This document shows, one piece after another, positions 8,340-16,819 of a stretch of 64,000 bases of DNA. The translations under genes were made by a program, and so were the position numbers. The notes under the pieces were generated by a model. That model ran no database searches. It had not been told where the DNA came from and worked only from the letters and a program-made list of their open reading frames with translations. The stretch covers positions 186,001-250,000 of the forward strand of contig NZ_JAHLPP010000002.1 in NCBI RefSeq assembly GCF_018917965.1, in the 5' to 3' direction. Each line of letters starts with the position of its first letter. The stretch's first letter is position 1. This stretch comes from Pseudoflavonifractor sp. MSJ-37. Lineage in GTDB: Bacteria; Bacillota; Clostridia; Oscillospirales; Oscillospiraceae.

Positions 8340-9226
8340 CCCAGGATCCCCGCCGCCTCCATGGCGGACTTCAGCACGGCCCGGTGGGCCTCGGCCATGT
8401 AGGTCAGGGGCAGGCGGTAGCCGCCCACCTCCATGCCCATCAGGTTCATGGCCTCCTTCACGGGCACGGGGTTGACCTCCATGAACAGGTCGTGGATCAC
8501 GTCCAGATACTTGAGCTGGATGGCCAGCGCCTCCCCCGGGCGGCCCTCCAGATAGTGGACCACCATGTCATGGGTCTGCTGGGGGATGATATTGGCGGAC
8601 ACGGAGATCACGCCGCTGGAGCCCAGAGCCATCATGGGCAGGACGATGTCATCGTTGCCGGAGTACATCCGGAAGGAGTCGGACACATAGCGGGCGATGT
8701 TGGTGGCGTAGCTCAGGTTGCCGGAGGCCTCCTTGATGCCCATGATATTGGGATGGACGGACAGGCGGCGGATCACGTCCTCGGAGATGGAACAGCCGGT
8801 GCGGCCGGGCACGTTGTACAGGATGCAGGGGATGTCCACCGCGTCGGCCACGGTCTTGAAGTGGAGGTACATGCCCTCCTCATTGGTCTTGTTGTAGTAG
8901 GGGGTGATCAGGAGCAGGCCGTCCGCCCCCAGGCGCTGGAAGCTGAGGCTCTTCTCCACCATGGTCTGGGTGCAGTTGGAGCCGCTGCCCGCGATCACAG
9001 GGATCCGGCCCGCCACGCGCTTCACGGTGTACTCGCACACCGCGTCATCCTCCTCATGGCTCATGGTGGAGGACTCGCCGGTGGTGCCCAGGATCAGAAG
9101 GGCGTCGGTATGGTTGGCCAGGTGGAAGTCGATCAGCTCTCCCAATTTATCGAAGTTCACCGACCCGTCCGCATGGAAGGGGGTGACGAGGGCGACGATG
9201 GAACCGGTAAGATCTCTGACGTTCAT
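8336..9226 (-). CDS. dapA: 4-hydroxy-tetrahydrodipicolinate synthase
   Basis: Condenses pyruvate with aspartate semialdehyde, committing carbon to lysine and diaminopimelate for peptidoglycan. 296 residues. Seen: ALVTPF, LGTTGESSTM, YNVPGRTG with Tyr137, and Schiff-base Lys165 in GIKEASG. The start was set at ATG 9226; the longer open frame upstream runs through the riboswitch and is not coding. First gene of the dap operon. Confidence 0.96.
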   Translation of the reverse strand: MNVRDLTGSIVALVTPFHADGSVNFDKLGELIDFHLANHTDALLILGTTGESSTMSHEEDDAVCEYTVKRVAGRIPVIAGSGSNCTQTMVEKSLSFQRLGADGLLLITPYYNKTNEEGMYLHFKTVADAVDIPCILYNVPGRTGCSISEDVIRRLSVHPNIMGIKEASGNLSYATNIARYVSDSFRMYSGNDDIVLPMMALGSSGVISVSANIIPQQTHDMVVHYLEGRPGEALAIQLKYLDVIHDLFMEVNPVPVKEAMNLMGMEVGGYRLPLTYMAEAHRAVLKSAMEAAGILG

Positions 9227-9317
9227 GATGATAGACTCCTTTCGCGTTGCGCCGGTCCAGACCGGCAGGACAAGTGGACGACAGCGATAGAATTGGAAGC
9301 CTGATCCTTTCCTGTTC

Positions 9318-9356
9318 AAAAAAAATACGCCAGCAGGGCGATGCCTTACTGACGCA
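9318..9356 (-). terminator. Riboswitch-controlled terminator before dapA
   Basis: Reverse-strand stem GCGUCAG...CUGGCGU (with G-U pairs) followed by seven or eight U. It lies between the lysine aptamer and dapA and is the expected off-switch. Confidence 0.85.
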
Positions 9357-9384
9357 GCTCCGGCCATGCGGCCGGGAACCAGTA

Positions 9385-9546
9385 AAGATAGCACCCCTGC
9401 GGGTCCTCCCCGCAGACAGTCCCGCAGATATTCTCCACGGCCCCACCCTGCCGCCGCGCCCGGCGTCAGGATTCGGCGAGCTCGCCTCACCGGGGATCAG
9501 TGCCTGCCGGCTCCCCCACGGTCCATCTTGCTCGCGCCTCTATCAT
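9385..9546 (-). promoter_or_regulatory. Lysine riboswitch (L box) aptamer
   Basis: Read on the reverse strand, the leader starts GAUAGAGGCGCG, contains AGAUGGA and GGUGAGGCGAGC-UCGCCGAA, and ends GGUGCUAUCUUU. The first and last segments pair as P1, and the junction elements match the L-box core. It lies between a strong promoter and a terminator, directly ahead of dapA-dapB-dapH. Lysine binding is expected to favour termination and so shut down lysine synthesis. Confidence 0.92.
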
Positions 9547-9556
9547 TGTTTGGCTC

Positions 9557-9585
9557 ATTGTAGCACAGCACCACTTTAGTGTCAA
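9557..9585 (-). promoter_or_regulatory. dap operon promoter
   Basis: Perfect -35 TTGACA (9580-9585), 17 bp spacer, -10 TACAAT (9557-9562). Transcription starts just before the L-box P1 strand. Confidence 0.88.
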
Positions 9586-9636
9586 GAAGTTTTTTGCCGG
9601 ATTCCGCGGCGGGAACGGTCATCCCCGCAAGAGGTC

Positions 9637-9670
9637 AAAAGGGGACGGCCCCGTGATGAGGCCGTCCCCC
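9637..9670 (-). terminator. Terminator after the SLH-protein gene
   Basis: 10-bp stem GGGGACGGCC/GGCCGTCCCC followed on the reverse strand by TTTTGACC. Confidence 0.85.
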
Positions 9671-9684
9671 GGCGCATATTTTGT

Positions 9685-12012
9685 TCACTTGCCCATGAGG
9701 CGGTAGAGGAACATCACCATCTGGGCCCGGGTGCAGATCGCGTCGGGGCCGTAGGCGGCGGCGGAGATCCCGCTGGTGATGCCATTCTGGGCGGCCCACA
9801 GGACCGCGTCGTGGAAGTAGTCCCCGGCGTTCACGTCGGTGAAGGCGGAGGAGCCGGACACGGCGGGGCTCTTCTGGCTCCGGTACAGGAAGGCCGCCAT
9901 CTGGGCCCGGGTACAGAGCAGGTCCGGGCTAAACGTCTCTTTGGAGGTGCCGCTGGCGATCCCGTTCTCCGCCGCCCAGCGGACGGCGTCGGCGCAGTAG
10001 GAGCCCTCCGCCACATCGGTGAAGGTCAGGGCCCCGGTGGGCGCGGGAGAGCCCGCCGCCCGCCACAGGAACGTGACGATCTGGCCCCGGTCACAGGGCA
10101 GGTCCGGTCCGAAGGTGGTGGCGGAGGTGCCGCTGGTGATGCCCTCGTCCACCGCCCAGCGGACCGCCTCCCGGTAGTAGGCGTCCGTCTTTACGTCGGC
10201 GAAGGGGAACGCCTGATCCGGACCGGGAGCGGGCGTGACGGCCTCCGGGACGAAGGACACGCTGGTCTTGACGGCGGAGCCGGGCATGATGAAGGTGTAC
10301 TTGCCGTCGCCCGCGTCGGTGAGCGTCAGCTCATTGCCCTTATAGTCGGTGATGGACAGGGAGCCCAGCACATAGCCGGTGTCTGGTGTGACCGTGATCG
10401 TCACCCTGCTGCCCTTCTCCGCGTTCCGGGGCGTGACCTTGATGGAGCCGTTGGCCACGGAGCTCCCGCCGGGGACCGTGACGGAGTAGCTGGGATCGTC
10501 GTCATCGTCACGGGAGGAGGAAGGAGTGGAGGGGTCTGGATTCGGGTCGGAGGGCAACTTGGGGATGGTCAAGGCTTCTTTCGTAGTCTGATTCTGATCC
10601 GTATCGAAGTATGTTCCGCAGACTGCGCAGAAATAGTGGGCCTTCATGCCTGCGGTGGAAGTAGTCGCAGGCTGTTCATCGATCAAAGTTCCATATGTAT
10701 GGCCGCCGAGCTCGCCGTATTCCTCACCGCAGACGGCACATTTGGCCTTTTCCTTACAGGTGGCGATGCCGCCCGCATGGAAAGTGGCTTCTGTACCGTT
10801 GACCTTCACCTTGCCGCAGAACAAATCAAGCGCCTGTACCTGCTCTGCCGTTGCGCCGTCAAAGGTCAGTTCGACCACAGCGCCGTCCTCGACCTTGACA
10901 TATCCGCCGCCGCTCAAGTCAGAGAGGGCGGAGAGGTGATTCAATTTCAGTGTCTGATCACCTGTCGAACCATCACTGTCAGTGGGAACGATCGTGAATA
11001 TCGCACCATCGGCAACAGACAGCATCTTAACATTCGTATCCTTTTGATTACAATAAGTAAGCAATCCTTTGTTTAGACCACGCTTATTAGAAAGGATCCA
11101 AAAAGAACGCATATCAGGGTTCCAAATAGCACCAGTGCTATTCGGTGTCGGCTGGATATCCAACTGCTTGCCGCGGGTGTCCATATAGGTGCCATCGGCC
11201 ATCAAAACAGTCCCGTCTATTTTTGTTTTGCTATCGGAATTCAAAACATTTGCGGAAATTCTGTCCTTGTCACAATTACGGGTATCCAGCGTACCACTGA
11301 TCGTCACGTTACAGCCATATCCTGCGTAGAAGCCAAGTCCCCCTTTTGCAGTCAGCGTAGAGCCGCTTTCGATGGTCAAGTCACCGCAGGTTTTGTTTGT
11401 ATAACCAGGACCTCCTGTACACACGCCCCAAGTGCGAAGCTCCGTCGTGTCCCCGACCGTCACATCAGCATTGCCAGTGATTTTGAAATCTCCGCCTTTA
11501 TCAATTTTTGTGTAAATGCCTTTCGTATTTTGTTCATATACCGCGGTCGAAAGCACCTCTGTGACAAAGCCTGGCGTAATGAGCAAATCGAGTGTACAAC
11601 CATCAATGGTAAGATCTCCGCCCATCGTCCAAATACCATGGTAGTGGATACCCTTGGTAGAATCATCCTTGCCATTAGATTGACCAGTCAGAGATCCGTC
11701 ACCCTTAACGGTCAAATCGCCATTGGAAACGATGATAGAACCGGCTTCCGTGATGATCTGGTTCGTACCGTTCAGGATCACCGTCGCACCACTGGGCAAT
11801 GTGATCGCGTCGCCGGACGATACGGTCATGTCCAAACCGTCCAATGTGAGGGTCTTGCTTTCGTTGGACCACTGATATCCAGTCCCGGTAAGGTCAGATG
11901 TGGCGGAGGAAAAGTCGAGCTTGTTTTCCCCCTCATCCGCCAGCGCCGCCATGGGCAGCAGGGTCAGACATAGGGCCAGGGCTGTGAGCACGCTAAATAG
12001 TCGTTTTTTCAT
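9685..12012 (-). CDS. Exported cell-surface protein with beta-helical N-terminus and three SLH domains
   Basis: 775 residues. Seen in order: signal peptide (about 1-25, cut after AALA); a long region of short repeated strands such as LTVKGDGSLTG, GDLTIDGCTL, DLTIESGSTLTA that suggests a right-handed beta-helix; a Cys-rich segment with paired CxxC (CAVCGEEYGELGGHTYG, then CAVCG); a Pro/Asp linker; a beta-sandwich repeat (GSIKVTPRNAEKGSRVTITV); and three C-terminal SLH domains (FADVKTDAYYREAVRWA, FTDVAEGSYCADAVRWA, FTDVNAGDYFHDAVLWA). SLH domains anchor proteins to cell-wall polymers. The middle of the gene (about 11.0-11.8 kb) is clearly richer in A+T than its flanks, which suggests recent acquisition or fast evolution. 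Ligand unknown. Confidence 0.88.
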   Translation of the reverse strand: MKKRLFSVLTALALCLTLLPMAALADEGENKLDFSSATSDLTGTGYQWSNESKTLTLDGLDMTVSSGDAITLPSGATVILNGTNQIITEAGSIIVSNGDLTVKGDGSLTGQSNGKDDSTKGIHYHGIWTMGGDLTIDGCTLDLLITPGFVTEVLSTAVYEQNTKGIYTKIDKGGDFKITGNADVTVGDTTELRTWGVCTGGPGYTNKTCGDLTIESGSTLTAKGGLGFYAGYGCNVTISGTLDTRNCDKDRISANVLNSDSKTKIDGTVLMADGTYMDTRGKQLDIQPTPNSTGAIWNPDMRSFWILSNKRGLNKGLLTYCNQKDTNVKMLSVADGAIFTIVPTDSDGSTGDQTLKLNHLSALSDLSGGGYVKVEDGAVVELTFDGATAEQVQALDLFCGKVKVNGTEATFHAGGIATCKEKAKCAVCGEEYGELGGHTYGTLIDEQPATTSTAGMKAHYFCAVCGTYFDTDQNQTTKEALTIPKLPSDPNPDPSTPSSSRDDDDDPSYSVTVPGGSSVANGSIKVTPRNAEKGSRVTITVTPDTGYVLGSLSITDYKGNELTLTDAGDGKYTFIMPGSAVKTSVSFVPEAVTPAPGPDQAFPFADVKTDAYYREAVRWAVDEGITSGTSATTFGPDLPCDRGQIVTFLWRAAGSPAPTGALTFTDVAEGSYCADAVRWAAENGIASGTSKETFSPDLLCTRAQMAAFLYRSQKSPAVSGSSAFTDVNAGDYFHDAVLWAAQNGITSGISAAAYGPDAICTRAQMVMFLYRLMGK

Positions 12013-12046
12013 ACAGGTCCCTCCTAGTGACAGAACGGTGTTTACG

Positions 12047-12094
12047 TCCCATTTCCACTATGGAAATGGGACGAGGAAGCGCTTCCTCGTCATT
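12047..12094 (-). repeat. Two adjacent hairpins in the SLH-gene leader
   Basis: A 13-bp inverted repeat around CGTCCCATTTCC (to about 12075), followed directly by the palindrome CGAGGAAGCGCTTCCTCG (to about 12090). Both lie in the transcribed leader between the promoter at 12104-12132 and the start codon. No T-run follows, so they are more likely stability or translation elements than terminators. Confidence 0.6.
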
Positions 12095-12103
12095 CCTGCC
12101 CTC

Positions 12104-12132
12104 ATGATACACCTTTTTGGGGGCGGTGTAAA
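12104..12132 (-). promoter_or_regulatory. SLH-protein gene promoter
   Basis: Reverse-strand -35 TTTACA (12127-12132), 17 bp, -10 TATCAT (12104-12109). Confidence 0.65.
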
Positions 12133-12155
12133 TACTGCTGAGGGCGACACGCAGA

Positions 12156-12187
12156 CGGACCGGACCCCCGATCCGGGGTCCGGTCCG
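12156..12187 (-). terminator. Hairpin after the MetE-like gene
   Basis: 13-bp stem CGGACCGGACCCC with a 5-nt loop, 12 bp after the stop codon. It lacks a U-run, so it is weak as an intrinsic terminator. Confidence 0.55.
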
Positions 12188-12198
12188 CCTCATTCCTA

Positions 12199-13302
12199 TT
12201 ACAGGAAGTCCCGGCAGGAGACCAGCAGGTCGATCTTCTTCCACTGGGTCTCCTCATCGATGCAGTTGCCCTCCTCCACGGAGGCGAAGCCGCATTGGGG
12301 GGAGAGGGCGATGTTCTCGCCCACCACGGCTTTGGCCTCCAGGAAGCGGCGGCGGATCTCGTCGTGGTCCTCCAGACGGGGATCCTTAGTGGAGATCAGC
12401 CCGGCCACGAAGGTGGCGCCGGTGCCCTTCAGCACCGCCCAGGGGGCGAAGGAGCCGGAGCGCTCATCATCGTACTCCACGAAGAAGCCGTCGTAGGGGA
12501 TCTGGCTGATCACCGGGGCCACGGTGTCGTAGAAGCCGGAGAACAGGGGGTGGCCCTTGAAATTGCCCTTGCAGAAGTGGGTGGCGATCGCCATGTCCGC
12601 CGGGCGGCCCTCCAGGGCCTTGGTGGACACCCGCCGGAACCACTCCAGCACCTGGGCCTTCTCATAGCCCAGCCCGGCCACCTTCTGGAGGAAGTTCTCA
12701 TCGATCATATAGGTCCAGGAGGTGTCGTCGATCTGGAGATAGCGGCAGCCGTGGTCGTACAGGTCCCGGATGGCGGTCTGATAGGCCAGGGCGATGTCAT
12801 CGATCAGGGCGTCGATGTCGGAGCCGTAGTAGGGGACCTCCTTGATGCCCATCTGGAGGTAGTTGTCCACCAGGATCATGTTGGGGCCGGAGATGCACTT
12901 CTTGGCGGTGACGCCGGGATACTTGGCGGCCTCCTTTTTCAGGAACTCGAAAGCCTCCACCTCCGGGTGGGCACGGCCGGGATCGTAGGAGATCTTGCCG
13001 GTGATATAGCCCAGCTCGATGTGGTTCACCACGCCGTTGCGCTCCTTGTCCAGATGCTTGGTGGTGAAGCCGTCGAACTCCTTGAGCCAGTCCAGATGCC
13101 ACCAGCGGCGGCGGAACTCGCCGTCAGTGACGAACTTCAGGCCGTGAGAGACCTCCTCCTCCACCAGCTTGGCGATCTCGGCGTCCTCCACCTGCCGCAG
13201 ACCGGCCAGCGAGAGCTCCCCGGCGCTGTATCGGGCGCGGGCCTCCTGGATGGGCTGAGTCCGCAGGAACGATCCCACGATGTCGTATTCGATATCCAGC
13301 AT
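12199..13302 (-). CDS. Cobalamin-independent methionine synthase-like (MetE C-terminal, YxjG type) protein
   Basis: 367 residues. Related to the catalytic half of MetE, which moves a methyl group to homocysteine using zinc; short stand-alone members such as YxjG/YxjH use uncertain methyl donors. Seen: GSFLRT near the N-terminus, VTDGEFRR, QIDDTSW, the zinc-site style HFCKGN, FFVEYDDERSG and the late Cys in LSPQCGFAS. It has its own promoter and terminator hairpin, so it is monocistronic. I see no SAM riboswitch or T-box in the roughly 60-nt leader. Confidence 0.85.
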   Translation of the reverse strand: MLDIEYDIVGSFLRTQPIQEARARYSAGELSLAGLRQVEDAEIAKLVEEEVSHGLKFVTDGEFRRRWWHLDWLKEFDGFTTKHLDKERNGVVNHIELGYITGKISYDPGRAHPEVEAFEFLKKEAAKYPGVTAKKCISGPNMILVDNYLQMGIKEVPYYGSDIDALIDDIALAYQTAIRDLYDHGCRYLQIDDTSWTYMIDENFLQKVAGLGYEKAQVLEWFRRVSTKALEGRPADMAIATHFCKGNFKGHPLFSGFYDTVAPVISQIPYDGFFVEYDDERSGSFAPWAVLKGTGATFVAGLISTKDPRLEDHDEIRRRFLEAKAVVGENIALSPQCGFASVEEGNCIDEETQWKKIDLLVSCRDFL

Positions 13303-13359
13303 AGTGCATCCTCCTCCCGCGCCGACGTCCTGCCCGGTGCGGTCCTTTCTTTTCCATGC

Positions 13360-13388
13360 AGTATAGCATCGGTCGGGAGGGATGTAAA
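13360..13388 (-). promoter_or_regulatory. MetE-like gene promoter
   Basis: Reverse-strand -35 TTTACA (13383-13388), 17 bp, -10 TATACT (13360-13365). Confidence 0.7.
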
Positions 13389-13432
13389 ATACGAGATTCC
13401 ATAGGTTCGATATAGGGAGCGGCTATATCCGG

Positions 13433-14455
13433 TCACAGGATCTCTCTCAGCGCCTCCACATCCTCCATATCTGTGGCCCAGCTGGTGGCGAAGCGGACCA
13501 CGGTGTGGTCCTCGTCCTTCTTCTCCCAGAAGCCGACCTTCACCCGGTGCTGGAGGGCCGCCAGACGCGCGTCCTCCAGCACCGCGAAGATCTGGTTGGT
13601 GGGGCTGTGGAACAGGAGAGGGATGCCCTTCTCCCGGAGGATGGTCTCCAGCGCGCGGGCGGTCCGGATGGCGTTCCCGGCGATCCGCTCATAGAGCCCG
13701 TCGGTGAAGAGGGCGTCGAACTGGATCCCCAGCAGACGGCCCTTGGCCAGCAGAGCCCCCTGCTGCTTCACCATGGTCAGGAGGTGGGCGGGAGCCCCCT
13801 TGGGGAACACCACCGCCTCGCCGCAGAGGGCCCCCACCTTGGTCCCGCCGATGTAGAACACGTCGGTGAGCCGGGCCAGGTCGGGCAGGCTCAGCTCGTT
13901 CTCCGGGCTGGCCAGAGCATAGCCCAGCCGGGCCCCATCCACGAACAGGGGCAGCTCATACCGGCGGCACACGGCAGAGACGGCCTCCAGCTCAGCCTTG
14001 GACCACAGGGTGCCATACTCGGTGGGATGGGACAGGTAGACCATGCCGGGGAACACCATGTGGTCCCGGTTGCCGTCCCCGAAGAAGCCCTTCAGATAGG
14101 CCTCCAGCTCCCCGGCGTCCAGCTTCCCCATATGGGAGGGCACGGTCAGGACCTTGTGGCCGGTGTACTCGATGGCCCCAGCCTCATGGACGTTCACATG
14201 GCCCGTGTCCGCGGATACCACGCCTTCATACCGGCGGAGGAGGCTGCCGATCACCACGGCGTTGGTCTGAGTGCCGCCCACCAGGAAGGACACGTCCCCG
14301 CCGGGACAGCCGCAGGCCGCCAGGATCTTCTCCCGGGCGGCGGAGCAGTACGGATCCGCGCCATAGCCGGACAGATGCTCCAGATTCGTGTCGATCAGCC
14401 GCTGGAGGACCGCCGGATGGGCCCCCTCGGTGTAGTCGCTCTCAAAGTACTGCAT
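13433..14455 (-). CDS. Low-specificity threonine aldolase (PLP-dependent)
   Basis: Cleaves threonine or allo-threonine to glycine and acetaldehyde, or acts on related beta-hydroxy amino acids. 340 residues. Seen: HVNVHEAGAIEYTGHK, the PLP-contact VDGARLG with Asp173, and the PLP lysine in YIGGTKVG (Lys206). ATG 14455 is preceded by AAAAGGAG; the longer frame upstream is not supported. It is 82 bp downstream of degV, after a hairpin, and may be read from the degV promoter. Confidence 0.88.
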   Translation of the reverse strand: MQYFESDYTEGAHPAVLQRLIDTNLEHLSGYGADPYCSAAREKILAACGCPGGDVSFLVGGTQTNAVVIGSLLRRYEGVVSADTGHVNVHEAGAIEYTGHKVLTVPSHMGKLDAGELEAYLKGFFGDGNRDHMVFPGMVYLSHPTEYGTLWSKAELEAVSAVCRRYELPLFVDGARLGYALASPENELSLPDLARLTDVFYIGGTKVGALCGEAVVFPKGAPAHLLTMVKQQGALLAKGRLLGIQFDALFTDGLYERIAGNAIRTARALETILREKGIPLLFHSPTNQIFAVLEDARLAALQHRVKVGFWEKKDEDHTVVRFATSWATDMEDVEALREIL

Positions 14456-14493
14456 AGGATATCGCTCCTTTTTTCGTTTTGCCCCGGTCAGAA

Positions 14494-14520
14494 CGGGGGA
14501 GCGGCTTCCGCCGCTCCCCG
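14494..14520 (-). terminator. Hairpin between degV and the aldolase gene
   Basis: 10-bp stem CGGGGAGCGG/CCGCTCCCCG with a 6-nt loop. The U-run is poor (TTCTGACC), so partial read-through into the aldolase gene is likely. Confidence 0.55.
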
Positions 14521-14537
14521 AAGTCCATGGTCCCAAG

Positions 14538-15377
14538 TCACTTGGTATAGAAGGCGATGCCGGTGGCGCCGGGGCCGGTGTGAGTGCCCACTACCGCGCC
14601 GATGTCGCTGGGAAACACCTGCTGTCCCGCCGTGCGCTCGGCGAAGTAGACCATACACTCCTCCAGCGCCTTGGGGGCATTGGTATGTCCGAAGGACACA
14701 GGGAGGCTCCCGTCGATGGGCTCCTTCTCATCCAGCCACTTGGCGATGAACTGGAAGCCGGCCTTCCGGCCCCGGCCCTTGCCCACGGAGGCCACCAGGC
14801 CGTCCCGGATGGTGATGATGGGGCAGATGCCCAGCAGGCCGCCCACCACAGCGGCGGCCCCGGAGATCCGGCCGCCCATCTTCAGATATTTCAGGGTGTC
14901 CACCACCGCCAGCAGACGGACCTTCCCCACCAGCTCTTCTATGCGGGCGGTCAGCTCCTCCAGCGAGAGGCCCTGGTCCCGGAGGATGCAGGCGGTCTCC
15001 ACCAGCAGGCCCAGGGCGAAGGTGACGGTGCGGGAGTCCACGATGGCGATGCCCTCCCCGCCCACGATCTGACGGGCGATCATGGCGGACTGGCAGGTGC
15101 CGGACATGGCCCCGGACAGGAAGATGCCCAGGATCTGGTCGCCCTCCCCCCGGATGCGCTGGAAGGTCTGGAGGAAGGTCTCCGGCGGGACCTGAGAGGT
15201 GGTGGGGAGAGTCTCGGCCTTGGCCAGCCGGTCGTAGAAGCCCTCATTGGTGATGTCCACCCCGTCCCGGAAGGTCTCCTCTCCAAAATGGACCGAGAGA
15301 GGGAGGACCTCCACGCCCAGAGCTTGGGCCCGGGCGGGGGATAGGTCGCTGGTGCTGTCGGTGAGGATGCGGATCAT
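14538..15377 (-). CDS. DegV-family fatty-acid binding protein
   Basis: 279 residues. DegV/FakB proteins carry a fatty acid for phosphorylation by the FakA kinase. Seen: ILTDSTSDLSP at the N-terminus, LPLSVHFGEETFRDGVDI, TTSQVPP, LSGAMSGTCQSA, DSRTVTFALGLLV, LKMGGRIS and the late GTHTGPGATG. The start at ATG 15377 is supported by GGAAG eight bases upstream. No FakA-like kinase is in the window. Confidence 0.93.
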   Translation of the reverse strand: MIRILTDSTSDLSPARAQALGVEVLPLSVHFGEETFRDGVDITNEGFYDRLAKAETLPTTSQVPPETFLQTFQRIRGEGDQILGIFLSGAMSGTCQSAMIARQIVGGEGIAIVDSRTVTFALGLLVETACILRDQGLSLEELTARIEELVGKVRLLAVVDTLKYLKMGGRISGAAAVVGGLLGICPIITIRDGLVASVGKGRGRKAGFQFIAKWLDEKEPIDGSLPVSFGHTNAPKALEECMVYFAERTAGQQVFPSDIGAVVGTHTGPGATGIAFYTK

Positions 15378-15431
15378 ATGGTTACTTCCTTTCCAAAGCA
15401 AGGGCGCTTCGTCTGTCTCTTTTTCTCTACC

Positions 15432-15460
15432 ATCCTACCCACCGCCGGTGGAAAAGTCAA
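15432..15460 (-). promoter_or_regulatory. degV promoter
   Basis: Reverse-strand -35 TTGACT (15455-15460), 17 bp, -10 TAGGAT (15432-15437). Confidence 0.6.
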
Positions 15461-15526
15461 GTCATTTTCCCCTCGGCAGGCACATAGGCTGGAGCACCGG
15501 GATACCGAAGAGAAAGGATGATCCAC

Positions 15527-16723
15527 ATGAAGCGACAGGAACGGATCTGCTGGGGGCTGGTCCTGCGGCGGACGGGGGCCTTCTGTCTGGCCGCGGCGGG
15601 GATATGGCTCCTGCTGGCGGGGACAGGCTCCGGCCAGGCGGCAGAGGCCCTCCATGTGCTGGGGGACGATCCCGCCTTCCTCACTGCCGCCCTTCAGGCG
15701 GAGCTGGGCAGCGGGGACGGCTCCGCCGCCGAACAGGACGCGCTTGGGCCCTGGGAGCGGCTGGTGGTGGGCCAGTCCCCCCTCCTGCGGCAGATGGGGC
15801 TGGACCTGTCCGGCGGAGAGGCGGCGGGTCCTGTGCGGACCCCGGAGCCCTCCGCCGCCCCGACCGCCGTCACGCCCGCTCCGGCTTCCGGCGGCGAAGA
15901 TGCCCAGGAGGCCCCCGCGCCCCCCGCAACCTCTCCGGAGGACATCGTGGAGCGGACACTGGTGCCCACCTCCACGGAGGGATACGCCTACGCCGATGGT
16001 CTCTACCTCTATAACCGGACCGACCTTTCCGTGGATCTGGCGGCGGCGGCCTCCGCCGCGGTGGACATCACGCTCCCCAAGGAGGGCCCGGAGATCCTGA
16101 TCGTCCATACCCACGCCACCGAGGCCTATGCCCCGGACGGCGCCGACACCTATGCCCCCACCGATGCCAACTCCCGGACGCTGGACGAGACCCAGAACAT
16201 GATCCGGGTGGGGGATGAGATGGCCCGGGTGTTCCAGGAGATGGGCCTGGATGTGCTCCATGACAAGGGGGCCTATGACTATCCCGCCTATCAGGGTGCT
16301 TATGGCCGTTCCGGGGCGGCTGTGGCAGACTATCTGGCCCGGTATCCCTCCATCCAGCTGGTACTGGACGTCCACCGGGACGCGCTGGTGGGGAACGACG
16401 GCACGGTCTACAAGGCCGTGACCAAGGTGGACGGGGAAAAGACCGCTCAGGTCATGCTGGTCGTGGGGAGCGGGAGCGGGCATCCGAATTGGATGGCCAA
16501 TCTGGCGCTGGCCGCCAAGATCCAGAAGAGTCTGGACGGGCTCTATCCCACACTGGCCCGGCCCATGACCCTGCGGGGCTCGGTATACAATCAGGAGCTG
16601 TCTCCCGGCTCTCTGCTGGTGGAGGTGGGCAGTCACGGGAACACGCTCCAGGAGGCCCTTCGCGCCGCCCGGTGCTTCGCTCGGGCGGCGGGACAGGTAT
16701 ATCTGGGACTGATGGACCACTGA
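15527..16723 (+). CDS. spoIIP: Stage II sporulation protein P
   Basis: Peptidoglycan amidase/endopeptidase of the engulfment machine (with SpoIID and SpoIIM), anchored in the mother-cell membrane. 398 residues. Seen: N-terminal membrane anchor (GAFCLAAAGIWLLLAG), a Pro/Ala-rich linker, then the catalytic domain with HTHATEAY, NMIRVGDEM, LDVHRDAL, NQELSPGSLLVEVGSHGNT. The start is placed at ATG 15527 (AGAAAGG nine bases upstream); ATG 15518 would add three residues. A sequence resembling a sigma-E promoter (about 15461-15490) is too weak to call. It shows the organism can sporulate. Confidence 0.93.
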   Translation: MKRQERICWGLVLRRTGAFCLAAAGIWLLLAGTGSGQAAEALHVLGDDPAFLTAALQAELGSGDGSAAEQDALGPWERLVVGQSPLLRQMGLDLSGGEAAGPVRTPEPSAAPTAVTPAPASGGEDAQEAPAPPATSPEDIVERTLVPTSTEGYAYADGLYLYNRTDLSVDLAAAASAAVDITLPKEGPEILIVHTHATEAYAPDGADTYAPTDANSRTLDETQNMIRVGDEMARVFQEMGLDVLHDKGAYDYPAYQGAYGRSGAAVADYLARYPSIQLVLDVHRDALVGNDGTVYKAVTKVDGEKTAQVMLVVGSGSGHPNWMANLALAAKIQKSLDGLYPTLARPMTLRGSVYNQELSPGSLLVEVGSHGNTLQEALRAARCFARAAGQVYLGLMDH

Positions 16724-16776
16724 GCGTTCTGCCCACGGGGGCGGGACCACCCCCTGCCTCGAAGGCGGAACACTCC

Positions 16777-16808
16777 AAAAAAAAGCCGGGCGAAGGCCCG
16801 GCTTTTTG
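16777..16808 (+). terminator. Bidirectional terminator between spoIIP and obgE
   Basis: AAAAAAAGCCGGGC-GAAG-GCCCGGCTTTTT: a 7-bp GC stem with A/T runs on both sides, serving both converging genes. Confidence 0.92.
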
Positions 16809-16819
16809 ATCGCTCATCG

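Noticed and set aside
15461-15490. Sigma-E promoter for spoIIP
   Set aside because: TCATTTT and CACATAGG at short spacing resemble the motif only loosely; kept as a remark, not a feature.
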